Shown here: in pieces, positions 6,901-14,703 of the stretch
Layout: the number at the start of each line of letters is the position of its first letter
Position numbering within the stretch: the first letter of the stretch is position 1
NCBI GenBank assembly: GCA_900544885.1
Contig: UQWU01000037.1
Span: 1 to 17,569 of the forward strand
DNA from: an uncultured Phascolarctobacterium sp.
GTDB taxonomy: Bacteria > Bacillota > Negativicutes > Acidaminococcales > Acidaminococcaceae
Length of the DNA stretch: 17,569 bases
Direction of reading: 5' to 3'
Notes under the pieces: generated by a model
Seen by the model: the letters and a program-made list of their open reading frames with translations, nothing else
The model's database searches: none
What the model was told of the DNA's origin: nothing
Made by a program: the position numbers and the translations under genes

Positions 6901-7908
6901 ATGGTACAAATGTATTATGACAATGACGCAGATTTAAATTTATTGGCTGGTAAAACTGTTGCTATTATCGGCTATGGTTCTCAAGGTCATGCTCATGCTT
7001 TAAATTTACAGGAAAGCGGTGTGAATGTAGTTGTAGGCTTATATGAAGGTTCTAAATCTTGGGCTAAGGCCGAAGCTGCCGGTTTAAAAGTTATGACTGC
7101 TGCCGAAGCTGCTAAAGTTGCTGATGTAGTAATGATGCTGATTCCTGATGAAAAACAGGCTACCACTTATAAAAAAGATATCGAACCTAATTTAGTTGCA
7201 GGTAATGCTTTGGCTTTTGCTCATGGTTTTAACATCCATTTCGGCCAAATCGTTCCTCCCGCTGATGTTGATGTATTTATGGTAGCACCTAAAGGACCGG
7301 GCCATTTAGTTCGTCGTACCTATACTGAAGGAAGTGGTGTTCCTGTTTTGGTAACTGCTTATCAAAATCCGACCGGTAAAGCTCATGACTTGGCTCTGGC
7401 ATATGCTAAAGCTTTGGGTGGTACTCGTGCAGGTGCTTTGGAAACTACCTTCCGTGAAGAAACTGAAACTGATTTATTCGGTGAGCAAGCTGTTTTGTGC
7501 GGTGGTATTACTGCTTTAATTACTGCCGGTTATGAAACTTTGGTAGAAGCAGGCTATGAACCTGAAAGTGCTTATTTTGAATGTATGCATGAAATGAAAT
7601 TAATCGTTGATTTGATGTATGAAGGCGGTATGGCTAAGATGCGTCATTCTATCTCCGATACTGCAGAATATGGTGATTATATGAGCGGAAGCCGTATTGT
7701 TACTGCCGAAACTAAAGCAGCTATGAAGCAGGTTTTGAGCGAAATTCAAGATGGTACTTTTGCTAAGAAATGGTTGTTAGAAAATCAAGTTAATCGTCCG
7801 CAATTTAATGCTATGCGTCGTCGTGCAGCGGAACATCCTATTGAAAAAGTCGGTGCCAAACTGAGGGGTATGATGCCGTTTTTACAAAATAAACAAGCAA
7901 AAAAATAA
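6901..7908 (+). CDS. ilvC: Ketol-acid reductoisomerase
   Basis: A 335-residue class I KARI that rearranges and reduces acetolactate (or acetohydroxybutyrate) to the dihydroxy acid, using Mg2+ and a nicotinamide cofactor. The Rossmann motif GYGSQGHAHALNLQESG is near the N terminus. The catalytic Lys131 lies in VAPKGPGHLVRR, and Mg ligands Asp191 and Glu195 lie in ETDLFGEQAVLCGG. The cofactor-specificity loop reads GLYEGSKSW: both serines that usually contact the NADPH phosphate are kept, but the residue that is often Arg is Tyr. I chose ATG 6901, giving MVQMYYDNDADL, which lines up with the usual MxKxYYDxDADL start; GGGAG at 6886-6890 fits it better than the upstream GTG at 6892. It is the last gene of the ilv operon, and ilvD and leu genes are not nearby. 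Confidence 0.96.
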   Translation: MVQMYYDNDADLNLLAGKTVAIIGYGSQGHAHALNLQESGVNVVVGLYEGSKSWAKAEAAGLKVMTAAEAAKVADVVMMLIPDEKQATTYKKDIEPNLVAGNALAFAHGFNIHFGQIVPPADVDVFMVAPKGPGHLVRRTYTEGSGVPVLVTAYQNPTGKAHDLALAYAKALGGTRAGALETTFREETETDLFGEQAVLCGGITALITAGYETLVEAGYEPESAYFECMHEMKLIVDLMYEGGMAKMRHSISDTAEYGDYMSGSRIVTAETKAAMKQVLSEIQDGTFAKKWLLENQVNRPQFNAMRRRAAEHPIEKVGAKLRGMMPFLQNKQAKK

Positions 7909-7934
7909 GACTGTATCATAGATAAGTAAAAAAT

Positions 7935-7972
7935 AAACCGTTCACACAATAAAGTGTGAACGGTTTTGTGTT
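7935..7972. terminator. Bidirectional terminator between ilvC and the DUF1847 gene
   Basis: A 13-bp perfect stem (7935-7947 with 7954-7966, six-base loop) has T-rich sequence after it on the plus strand. On the minus strand the lower arm runs into ATTTTTTA, so it can stop both convergent transcripts. Confidence 0.85.
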
Positions 7973-7975
7973 TAT

Positions 7976-8581
7976 TTAGACTTCACCTTCGTCCATAATA
8001 CCTAATTTGCGTTTCCAGTAACGAGAATAAATCGCACCCAAAGGATTATGAGCCAGCAGACGATCTTTAACTACTAATGTCGTAACAGGACCGGGGCAGT
8101 TTTTATTGAAAATGGCATCATGTCCTACGCATAAACCGCAGGAGATAAATAATTCAACGCCTTTTTCTGCTAAGAATTTAGCTTGGAATTTAGGATTACA
8201 CATAGCTTCATGTTCGAGCTCTGGTTTTACTTGTTTCAGACCTAATTCTTTTTTAGGGAAACTGCAATTTTTGCAGCAAACACTATAAAATTCAAAGCCT
8301 TGCTGTGTAAAGTATTTAGCAATATAACGTGCTTCTTGATTTAAACCTATACAGAAAGCCATACCGAGCTTTTTATAGCCCATAGCTTTGGCAAATTCTG
8401 CTGTTTCCTGCAGACGGCAGATATTACTGTAAAATGTACCTTCTACATAAGCTGCAGCATGCATGATTTTTAATTCATCTTCAGTATACGCTTGCTTTAC
8501 TTCTTCCATGGGAACACCGGTGCAGTTAACACCTTTAGAGTAGCAAGCATGAGTTGGGCAGTTTGCACAATTACATTTCAT
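7976..8581 (-). CDS. Cys-rich metal-binding protein, DUF1847 family
   Basis: A 201-residue protein with the layout of the DUF1847 family, thought to bind metal but of unknown function. The N terminus is a dense cysteine cluster (MKCNCANCPTHACYSKGVNC). Further on come AFCIGL, VCCKNCSF, EAMCNP, ISCGLCVGHDAIF and KNCPGPVTTLVVKDRLLAHNP, so at least ten cysteines recur in small groups, as for zinc or an iron-sulfur cluster. There is no signal peptide, so it is cytoplasmic. I chose the ATG at 8581 because a GGAAAGGG SD lies about nine bases upstream. Longer in-frame starts up to 8668 would put this SD inside the gene and add a non-conserved tail. A weak promoter can be seen on the minus strand (TTGGAA complementary to 8651-8656, TAGTAT complementary to 8628-8633, 17-bp gap). 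It is a single gene against the surrounding direction, with no functional link to its neighbours. Confidence 0.85.
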   Translation of the reverse strand: MKCNCANCPTHACYSKGVNCTGVPMEEVKQAYTEDELKIMHAAAYVEGTFYSNICRLQETAEFAKAMGYKKLGMAFCIGLNQEARYIAKYFTQQGFEFYSVCCKNCSFPKKELGLKQVKPELEHEAMCNPKFQAKFLAEKGVELFISCGLCVGHDAIFNKNCPGPVTTLVVKDRLLAHNPLGAIYSRYWKRKLGIMDEGEV

Positions 8582-8727
8582 AAAGAACATCCCTTTCCTA
8601 ATAGCTGGATTCAATATTCTATTCAATATACTAGCATAAAAAGATGGCTTTTCCAAACGTTTTCGCAAACAATTAGCTGAAAATAGAGAAAATTTTGCTT
8701 AAATTGCTTGATAATGCGTAAAAATGA

Positions 8728-8756
8728 TTGACTTTGATTAATTTTGGTTATATGAT
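8728..8756 (+). promoter_or_regulatory. Promoter of the fructose operon
   Basis: TTGACT (8728-8733) and TATGAT (8751-8756) are 17 bp apart, ending about 20 bases before the fruR start. This is the only good promoter in front of the fruR-fruK-fruA-ptsH-ptsI unit. A FruR operator would be expected here; repeated TTGAT-like half-elements overlap the promoter (TGATTGACTTTGATTA), but I cannot define the operator. Confidence 0.75.
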
Positions 8757-8777
8757 ATCACAAGAGGAGAGATGCTT

Positions 8778-9530
8778 ATGTTAACACAAGAACGTTTTGA
8801 AGCTATTGTTAAAGTTGTTAACCGTGCTGGTGCGGTTACTGTCCAAAACTTAGCAAAGGCTTTAAATACTTCCGAGTCAACTATCAGACGTGATTTAGTA
8901 CAATTAGACAGCTTGGGACGGGTACGTAAGGTACATGGCGGTGCTACTAGTGTTGTGCAGTTGGAGGCTGTACAGGAACGCTGTATGCAGGAAAAATATA
9001 ATAGCAATATGGAGGCTAAAAAGCAGATTGCTGCTTATGCAGCTTCTTTAGTACATGCGAATGATTTTATTTTTCTTGATGCTGGTTCAACAACGGAGCA
9101 GATGGCCGATTTTTTGGAAGAAACAAGTGCTGTTTATGTGACTAATGGCATTACCCTAGCGCAAAAGCTGGCAGCACGCGGCTTTAGAGTAATGCTGATT
9201 GCTGGTCGGGTTAAGGCTTCTACTGATGCTGTAATTGGTAGTGAAGCAGTGGTTTCTTTACAGAATTATCATTTTTCCAGGGGTTTTTTTGGTACTAATG
9301 GTATTGCTGTAGAAGAGGGCTTTACGACACCTGATATTGAAGAGGCCCGTAATAAATGTGAAGCAATGAAACGCTGCCATAAGTGCTATGTTTTGGCAGA
9401 TTCTAGTAAATTTGATGTATTATCCAATGTTTCTTTTGGTTGTCTGGCTAATGCAGCAATTATTACTGCTGATGTTGGAGAGGTTAATTTGAAGCAGTAT
9501 AAACAGCATACAGAGGTGATAGAGCTGTGA
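8778..9530 (+). CDS. fruR: DeoR-family transcriptional regulator of the fructose operon
   Basis: A 250-residue DeoR/GlpR-type regulator. The N-terminal winged helix (about residues 1-57) has the family signature LAKALNTSESTIRRDLVQLD followed by GRVRKVHGGA. The C-terminal sugar-phosphate sensor domain has FLDAGSTTEQMADFL, the YVTNGITLA strand and FFGTNGI, then the DSSKFD motif near the end. It is the first gene of the unit and its stop overlaps the fruK start, so it very likely controls fructose uptake and, by analogy with FruR of other Bacillota, responds to fructose-1-phosphate. The ATG at 8778 is preceded by GGAG at 8766-8769 with an eight-base gap; the in-frame ATG at 8772 is too close to that site. 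Whether it represses or activates cannot be read from the sequence. Confidence 0.9.
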   Translation: MLTQERFEAIVKVVNRAGAVTVQNLAKALNTSESTIRRDLVQLDSLGRVRKVHGGATSVVQLEAVQERCMQEKYNSNMEAKKQIAAYAASLVHANDFIFLDAGSTTEQMADFLEETSAVYVTNGITLAQKLAARGFRVMLIAGRVKASTDAVIGSEAVVSLQNYHFSRGFFGTNGIAVEEGFTTPDIEEARNKCEAMKRCHKCYVLADSSKFDVLSNVSFGCLANAAIITADVGEVNLKQYKQHTEVIEL

Positions 9531-10432
9531 TTTATACAGTAACCTTTAATCCGTCTTTGGACTATGTAGTTCAAATAGATGATTTTAAAATTGGTGAAAT
9601 CAACAGAACTAAAACAGAAACCTATTATCCTGGTGGTAAAGGTATCAATGTTTCTCTTGTTCTGCAAAATTTAGGTGTAACTTCTAAAGCTTTAGGTTTT
9701 ACAGCAGGTTTCAGTGGTCAGGAATTAAAAAGATTACTTGATAAGGCAGGCTGTAGCTATGATTTTGTGGATATTGCAGCAGGCTGTACACGTATTAATG
9801 TAAAGGTAGCCGAAAATCCGGAAACTGCTATTAATGCACAAGGTCCTATAATTGGCAAGGAAGAATTTACTAAGCTGCTAGCTAAATTAGAGCAGCTACA
9901 GCAGGACGATATTCTTGTTTTGGCAGGTAGTATTCCGAAAACACTGCCTAACGATATTTATGAACAGATTTTACAGCTTTTAGCAGGTAAGGTTGTGCAT
10001 ACAGTTGTAGATGCTACAGGTGCTTTATTGCTGAATGTTTTAAAATATCATCCTTTTCTCATTAAACCGAATCATGAGGAATTAGGTGAGTTATTTGGCT
10101 TAGGTGCATTGCATGATGAACAGGAAATCATCACATATGCGCGCAAGTTACAGGATATGGGTGCCTGCAATGTTTTGGTATCCCGTGGCAAGGATGGTGC
10201 CATTTTGCTTGACGAAACAGGTGCTGTACATACAGGTGCTTCTCCTAAAGGTGTATTGGTAAATTCTGTTGGTGCAGGTGACAGTATGGTAGCAGGTTTC
10301 TTGGCAGGATATCTGACAAGTCGTGATTATAAGACTGCATTGCGTCTGGGAATATGTGCAGGCAGTGCCTCCGCTTTTCAGGAATGGCTAGCTTCTAAAG
10401 AAGATATCATTAAATTAATGCAAGTTTTATAA
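9527..10432 (+). CDS. fruK: 1-phosphofructokinase
   Basis: A 301-residue PfkB/ribokinase-family kinase that phosphorylates fructose-1-phosphate to fructose-1,6-bisphosphate with ATP. Signatures are the N-terminal TVTFNPSLDYVVQ, the substrate-binding YYPGGKGINVSLVLQNLG, LAGSIPKTLP in the middle, and the anion-hole/catalytic motif GAGD at 249-252, with Asp252 as the base. The KPNHEELGELFG stretch is also typical of FruK/LacC proteins. Placement beside the fructose EII favours FruK over tagatose-6-phosphate kinase. It starts with GTG at 9527 overlapping the fruR stop (GTGA), with AGAGGTGAT just upstream, which indicates translational coupling. Length is typical for the family. Confidence 0.94.
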   Translation: MIYTVTFNPSLDYVVQIDDFKIGEINRTKTETYYPGGKGINVSLVLQNLGVTSKALGFTAGFSGQELKRLLDKAGCSYDFVDIAAGCTRINVKVAENPETAINAQGPIIGKEEFTKLLAKLEQLQQDDILVLAGSIPKTLPNDIYEQILQLLAGKVVHTVVDATGALLLNVLKYHPFLIKPNHEELGELFGLGALHDEQEIITYARKLQDMGACNVLVSRGKDGAILLDETGAVHTGASPKGVLVNSVGAGDSMVAGFLAGYLTSRDYKTALRLGICAGSASAFQEWLASKEDIIKLMQVL

Positions 10433-10474
10433 AAATATATAAACTATTTTTCAAAGAAAGGGTTGAAAAACACA

Positions 10475-12361
10475 ATGAAAATCGTTGACTTGTTATCTGT
10501 AAAAAGTATCGACATCAACGCTGCTAGCACGAGCAAGCAGGACGCTTTGGACAAGCTCATTGCTTTAATGGATAAGAGAGGCAATCTGCTAGATATTACT
10601 GAATATAAAAAATGCGTGCTGAGCCGTGAGGCTGAAGGCAGCACTGGTATTGGTGAAGGCATTGCTATTCCGCATGCTAAAACATCTGCTGTTAAAGCTC
10701 CTGGTCTGGCTGCGATGGTTGTACGCGATGGTGTAGATTTTGAGAGCTTAGATGGAGAGCCTGCTCGTTTATTCTTCTTGATTGCCGCTCCTGATACTGA
10801 GGATAATGTACATTTGGATGTATTAAGCCGTTTGAGCCAATTGCTGATGAACGAAGATTTCCGTGCAGATTTGCTGGCTGCTAAAACTGCTAAAGAATTT
10901 TTGGCTGTTGTTGATAAATACGAAAATGCTAAGGCTGATGATAAGAAAGCTGTAAGCGGTAAACATCGTTTGCTGGCTGTAACTGCTTGTCCGACCGGTA
11001 TTGCTCATACCTACATGGCTGCTGAAGCTTTATTGGATACTGCAGAAAAAATGGGCGTTGCTATGAAAGTAGAAACTAATGGCAGCGGTGGTGTTAAAAA
11101 TAAATTGACTGCTGAAGAAATTGCAGAAGCTGACGGTATTATCGTTGCTTGTGATAAAAATGTTCCGACTGAACGTTTTGCAGGTAAACCGGTATTATTT
11201 GTAAAGGTTGCTGATGGTATTAACAAACCGAAAGAATTGATTGAAGAAATCCTTTCCGGTAAGGTTGCTGTATTCCAAGGTCATGGCGAAGTACAAGAAA
11301 ATGCGGAAGCTGAAGAAGGCGGTGAAAGCGTTGGCCGTCAAATTTATAAGCATTTGATGAATGGCGTATCTCATATGTTACCGTTCGTTATTGGCGGTGG
11401 TATTCTGATTGCTCTGGCATTTTTACTGGATATGCAAAACGCAGGCACTGCTCAATTTGGTACTGGTACTCCTGCTGCTGCTTTCTTTAAAAATATCGGT
11501 GGCTTGGCCTTCAGCATGATGATGCCTATCCTGGCAGGTTACATTGCTATGAGTATTGCTGAACGTCCTGGCCTGATGCTGGGTATCGTTGGCGGCTTTA
11601 TTGCAGCTTCCGGTGGCAGCGGTTTCTTTGGTGCATTGTTTGCAGGTTTTATCGGTGGTTATCTGATTCTGGCTTTGAGAAAATTGTTCAGCGGTCTGCC
11701 TGATGCGCTGGAAGGCTTGAAACCTATTCTGCTGTATCCTGTTATCGGTTTGCTCTTGATGGGCGTCATTATGACTTATATCATTAATCCGCCTACTGCA
11801 GCCTTCAACACTTGGATTGCTGCAACTTTGGCAGGTATGAGTACTACTAGTAAAATTTTCATGGGCTTTGTTTTGGGCGGTATGATGTCTATTGACTTTG
11901 GTGGTCCTTTAAATAAAGCAGCTTATGTATTTGGTACTGCTTCTTTAGCAGCTGCTGATGGTAGTGCTGTAAGTAGTGCTATTATGGCTTCTGTTATGAT
12001 TGGTGGTATGGTTCCGCCTCTGGCAATTGCTCTTTGTACCTTACTCTTCAAAAATAAATTTACTGCTAAAGAACGTCAATCCGGCGTAACTAACTTTATT
12101 ATGGGTCTGTCCTTCATTACTGAAGGTGCTATTCCTTTCGCTGCCAGTGATCCGCTGCGCGTAATTCCTTGCTGCGCATTCGGTAGTGCTGTTGCAGGTG
12201 CTCTTTCTCAATACTTCGGCTGCAGCGTTCCTGCTCCCCATGGCGGCATTTTCGTATTCGGTGTTGTACATAACTGGAGCATGTATTTCCTGGCTTTAGT
12301 CATCGGTAGTGTTATCGCAGCAGTTCTGCTGGGTATTCTGAAAAAAACCGTTAAGGAATAA
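10475..12361 (+). CDS. fruA: Fructose-specific PTS enzyme IIABC
   Basis: A 628-residue fused PTS permease in the order IIA-IIB-IIC, like B. subtilis FruA (about 635 aa). The IIA domain (about 1-150) has its phospho-histidine His67 in GIAIPHAKT. A charged linker leads to IIB (about 165-265), with the phospho-cysteine Cys172 in TACPTGIAHTYMAAEAL. The membrane IIC domain (about 290-625) has around eight to ten helices; LPFVIGGGILIALAFLLD and GSGFFGALFAGFIGGYL are typical of fructose IIC. It imports fructose across the inner membrane as fructose-1-phosphate, the FruK substrate. The ATG at 10475 follows AAAGGG at 10457-10462 with a rather long 12-base gap; an in-frame TTG at 10463 overlaps that region and is less likely. 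HPr follows after 21 bases. Confidence 0.95.
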   Translation: MKIVDLLSVKSIDINAASTSKQDALDKLIALMDKRGNLLDITEYKKCVLSREAEGSTGIGEGIAIPHAKTSAVKAPGLAAMVVRDGVDFESLDGEPARLFFLIAAPDTEDNVHLDVLSRLSQLLMNEDFRADLLAAKTAKEFLAVVDKYENAKADDKKAVSGKHRLLAVTACPTGIAHTYMAAEALLDTAEKMGVAMKVETNGSGGVKNKLTAEEIAEADGIIVACDKNVPTERFAGKPVLFVKVADGINKPKELIEEILSGKVAVFQGHGEVQENAEAEEGGESVGRQIYKHLMNGVSHMLPFVIGGGILIALAFLLDMQNAGTAQFGTGTPAAAFFKNIGGLAFSMMMPILAGYIAMSIAERPGLMLGIVGGFIAASGGSGFFGALFAGFIGGYLILALRKLFSGLPDALEGLKPILLYPVIGLLLMGVIMTYIINPPTAAFNTWIAATLAGMSTTSKIFMGFVLGGMMSIDFGGPLNKAAYVFGTASLAAADGSAVSSAIMASVMIGGMVPPLAIALCTLLFKNKFTAKERQSGVTNFIMGLSFITEGAIPFAASDPLRVIPCCAFGSAVAGALSQYFGCSVPAPHGGIFVFGVVHNWSMYFLALVIGSVIAAVLLGILKKTVKE

Positions 12362-12382
12362 TCCGTAAAGGAGTTGTAGAAT

Positions 12383-12640
12383 ATGAAACAATTTACTTAT
12401 GTTATTACGGACCCGGCAGGTGTCCATGCTCGTCCGGCTGGCCTTTTAGTAAAAGAAGCTGCTAAATATTCTTCTGCTATTACCATTTGCAAGGGTGATA
12501 AGAAGGGTGATTTAAAGCGTATTTTTGCTGTAATGGCATTAGGTGTAAAACAAGGTGAAGCTGTTACCGTTACTTGTGATGGTGCAGATGAAGATATTGC
12601 TGCTGAAAATATAGAAGAGTTTTTCAAAGCTAATCTGTAA
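12383..12640 (+). CDS. ptsH: Phosphocarrier protein HPr, lacking Ser46
   Basis: An 85-residue HPr that carries phosphate from EI to the fructose IIA domain. The active-site His15 with Arg17 is intact in GVHARPAG. The region that normally reads NLKSIMGVMSLG reads DLKRIFAVMALG here: position 46, the serine phosphorylated by HPr kinase for CcpA-dependent catabolite repression, is Arg, and Ser52 is Ala. The protein should therefore work in transport but not as a Ser46-P co-regulator. The overall fold pattern and length are normal (85 aa against 85-88). The SD AAGGAG is clear. It lies between fruA and ptsI, so it may be the fructose-dedicated HPr, though it could also be the only one in the genome. 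Confidence 0.93.
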   Translation: MKQFTYVITDPAGVHARPAGLLVKEAAKYSSAITICKGDKKGDLKRIFAVMALGVKQGEAVTVTCDGADEDIAAENIEEFFKANL

Positions 12641-12665
12641 TAGCAGAAATCTAAGGAGAATTTAG

Positions 12666-14282
12666 ATGCTGTCTTTAAAAGGTAATGGTGTCTGTGGCGG
12701 TATCGCTATTGCACGTTTAGTGGTTTTATCCCGTCAAGATGCTGTAAAACGTTATCAAATTAATAATGCTGACGAAGAAATTGCTCGTTTTCATACTGCT
12801 AGAGAAAAGGCGATTGCTGAGCAGGCACGTTTAGCAGAAAAAGCTACTGCAGAAGTAGGTGAAGAAAACGCCCAGATTTTTGAAGTGCATCAAATGATGC
12901 TAGAGGATCTAGATTATATCGAATCTATTGAAAACATTATTCGTGAGCAGATGGTTAATGCCGAAGCTGCGATAGATGAAACTGCTGCTAATTTTGCTGC
13001 TATGTTTACTGCAATGGATGATGAATATATGCAGGCACGTGCTGCTGATGTCCAGGATATTTCTCAAAACGTGCTTAAATGCCTTAGTGCTGAAGCTGAA
13101 TTAGATTCGGTGCAAGAAGAAAAATATATTCTGGCTGCTGATGATCTAGCTCCTAGTGAAACCATGCAAATGGATCAGAAGTTGGTGCAAGGCTTTGTTA
13201 CTGCTTTAGGTAGCACTAATTCTCATACTGCTATTTTGGCACGTACAATAGGCATTCCAGCTGTAGTTAATACAGGTATGGTCTTAGGTGCAGAATATAA
13301 TAATAAAATTGTTATTATTGATGGTGACAGTGGGGAAGTGTTTGTAGATCCTGATGCAAAAACACTAGCTGTCATGCAGGAAAAACTGCAACAGGATTTG
13401 GCACGTAAAGAATTATTACAATCTTTTAAGGGTAAGGAAAGTATTACGCAAGCAGGACGAAAAATAAATGTCTATGCCAATATCGGTCATACTGATGATT
13501 TAGCCGCTGTATTAGCAAATGATGCCGAAGGTATCGGTTTATTCAGAAGTGAATTCTTATATTTGGAGCGTGATGATTATCCGACTGAAGAGCAGCAATT
13601 TGAACAATATAAAAAAGTTGCTGAGGCTTTAGCTGGTAAACGCGTTATTATCCGTACTTTGGATATCGGTGCTGATAAGCAGGCTGATTATTTCCATCTA
13701 CCCCCTGAAGCAAATCCGGCTTTAGGCTATCGTGCTGTCAGAATCTGTTTGAAGCAGCAAGAAATTTTCAGAACTCAGCTGCGTGCCATTTGTCGTGCCT
13801 CTGCTTATGGCAAGGTTGCAGTGATGTTTCCGATGATTATTGCTGTGGAGGAAGTACGCCAATGTAAAGAGATTTTGCAGAAGGTACAGGCAGAACTGGC
13901 ACAGGAACAGATTCCCTTTGCTAAGGATATGGAAGTCGGTATTATGATTGAGACTCCTGCAGCGGCTTTGATTAGTAGTGATTTGGCTAAGGAAGTAGAT
14001 TTCTTTAGTATCGGTACTAATGATTTAAGCCAATATACTTTAGCTATCGACCGCCAGAACCAAAGTCTGGACAGCTTCTTTGATAGACATCATCCTGCCG
14101 TACTGCATTTGATTAATATGAGTATTGAGAATGCTCACAGTGCCGGTATTTGGTGCGGTATTTGTGGTGAGTTGGGTGCAGATTTATCTTTGACAGAGAA
14201 ATTTCTGCAAATGGGTGTCGATGAATTGTCCGTTAGTCCTAGTGCTGTATTACCGCTGCGAGCTAAAATTTGCAGTTTATAA
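12666..14282 (+). CDS. ptsI: PTS enzyme I (PEP-protein phosphotransferase)
   Basis: A 538-residue enzyme I that takes phosphate from PEP and passes it to HPr His15. The N-terminal HPr-binding region (1-140) precedes the swivelling domain with phospho-His187 in GSTNSHTAILARTIGIPAV. The PEP-binding barrel has LFRSEFLYLERD, RTLDIGADK, NPALGYRAVR and GTNDLSQYTLAIDRQN. The catalytic Cys500 is in CGICGELGAD, with a second Cys at 497. The protein ends just after SPSAVLPLRAKI, so it lacks the roughly 30-residue tail of E. coli (575 aa) and B. subtilis (570 aa) EI; shorter forms like this are common in anaerobic Bacillota. The start has a good AAGGAG, 25 bases after ptsH. It is the last gene of the fructose unit, and I see no strong terminator between it and the rpsF promoter. 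Confidence 0.95.
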   Translation: MLSLKGNGVCGGIAIARLVVLSRQDAVKRYQINNADEEIARFHTAREKAIAEQARLAEKATAEVGEENAQIFEVHQMMLEDLDYIESIENIIREQMVNAEAAIDETAANFAAMFTAMDDEYMQARAADVQDISQNVLKCLSAEAELDSVQEEKYILAADDLAPSETMQMDQKLVQGFVTALGSTNSHTAILARTIGIPAVVNTGMVLGAEYNNKIVIIDGDSGEVFVDPDAKTLAVMQEKLQQDLARKELLQSFKGKESITQAGRKINVYANIGHTDDLAAVLANDAEGIGLFRSEFLYLERDDYPTEEQQFEQYKKVAEALAGKRVIIRTLDIGADKQADYFHLPPEANPALGYRAVRICLKQQEIFRTQLRAICRASAYGKVAVMFPMIIAVEEVRQCKEILQKVQAELAQEQIPFAKDMEVGIMIETPAAALISSDLAKEVDFFSIGTNDLSQYTLAIDRQNQSLDSFFDRHHPAVLHLINMSIENAHSAGIWCGICGELGADLSLTEKFLQMGVDELSVSPSAVLPLRAKICSL

Positions 14283-14310
14283 AATTTTTTCGTAAATCTT
14301 GGAAAAAGCC

Positions 14311-14339
14311 TTGATTTTGGGTATTTCCAATGATATAAT
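14311..14339 (+). promoter_or_regulatory. Promoter of rpsF-ssb-rpsR
   Basis: TTGATT (14311-14316) and a perfect TATAAT (14334-14339) are 17 bp apart. Transcription would start near 14346 and leave a 70-base leader. Confidence 0.85.
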
Positions 14340-14345
14340 TAATAA

Positions 14346-14415
14346 GCTTGTATATATTATATATACTTCTTCTGCTCCCAGAAGGGGGCCAAAGTCCAAA
14401 GGAGGAGGTGATTTC
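14346..14415 (+). promoter_or_regulatory. rpsF 5' leader with two hairpins, possible autoregulatory site
   Basis: The leader holds an A/T hairpin (GTATATAT at 14350-14357 with its complement at 14359-14366). Next to it is a 6-bp hairpin, CTTCTG (14369-14374) with CAGAAG (14379-14384), whose loop is CTCC. The loop is complementary to GGAG in the SD region (14401-14407), so a pseudoknot or SD-masking fold is possible. S6:S18 leaders are known from many bacteria, but I do not find their conserved CCG triplet here. Confidence 0.4.
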
Positions 14416-14700
14416 GTGAAAGCATACGAAGTCATGTACATCGTTAAACCCGTTGAAGAGGAAGCATTTGAAGCAGTTGTTGCTAAATTTGAAAACCTCA
14501 TCACTGCAAACGGTGGTAATGTAGAAAAAACCGATCGTTGGGGCAAAAAACGCCTTGCTTATGAGATTCAAGACCTGAACGAAGGTCTGTACGTTCTCGT
14601 AACCTTCCAGGCTGAACCCGCCGCTGTAAAAGAACTTGATCGTGTTATGAAAATTACCGATGAAGTACTGCGCCATATGATTATCAGAAAAGGTGAATAA
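14416..14700 (+). CDS. rpsF: 30S ribosomal protein S6
   Basis: A 94-residue S6 that binds with S18 to the platform of the small ribosomal subunit. The typical start VKAYEVMYIVKPVEEEA and the block KTDRWGKKRLAYEIQDLNEGLYVLVTF are present, followed by the C-terminal VLRHMIIRKG. It starts with GTG at 14416 behind an unusually strong SD (AAAGGAGGAGGTG). An upstream in-frame ATG (14299) lies before the promoter -10 and was rejected. The gene is three bases from ssb, in the classic rpsF-ssb-rpsR order that couples ribosome and replication proteins. Length is normal (about 95 aa). Confidence 0.96.
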   Translation: MKAYEVMYIVKPVEEEAFEAVVAKFENLITANGGNVEKTDRWGKKRLAYEIQDLNEGLYVLVTFQAEPAAVKELDRVMKITDEVLRHMIIRKGE

Positions 14701-14703
14701 TCA

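Noticed and set aside
8582..8668. Longer N terminus for the DUF1847 protein
   Set aside because: It would bury the GGAAAGGG SD in the gene and adds a basic tail unlike the family, which begins at the Cys cluster.
8645..8672. Possible CcpA (cre) site between the DUF1847 gene and fruR
   Set aside because: The AAAACGTTT core is present, but I count about three mismatches to the cre consensus in the outer positions, so it is too weak to claim.
14283..14310. Terminator after ptsI
   Set aside because: A TTGGAAA/TTTCCAA pairing exists, but it spans the rpsF promoter and lacks a following T-tract, so it is not convincing.
14299..14415. N-terminal extension of S6 from an upstream in-frame ATG
   Set aside because: The ATG precedes the promoter -10 (14334-14339), the extra residues do not belong to S6, and the GTG at 14416 has a very strong SD.
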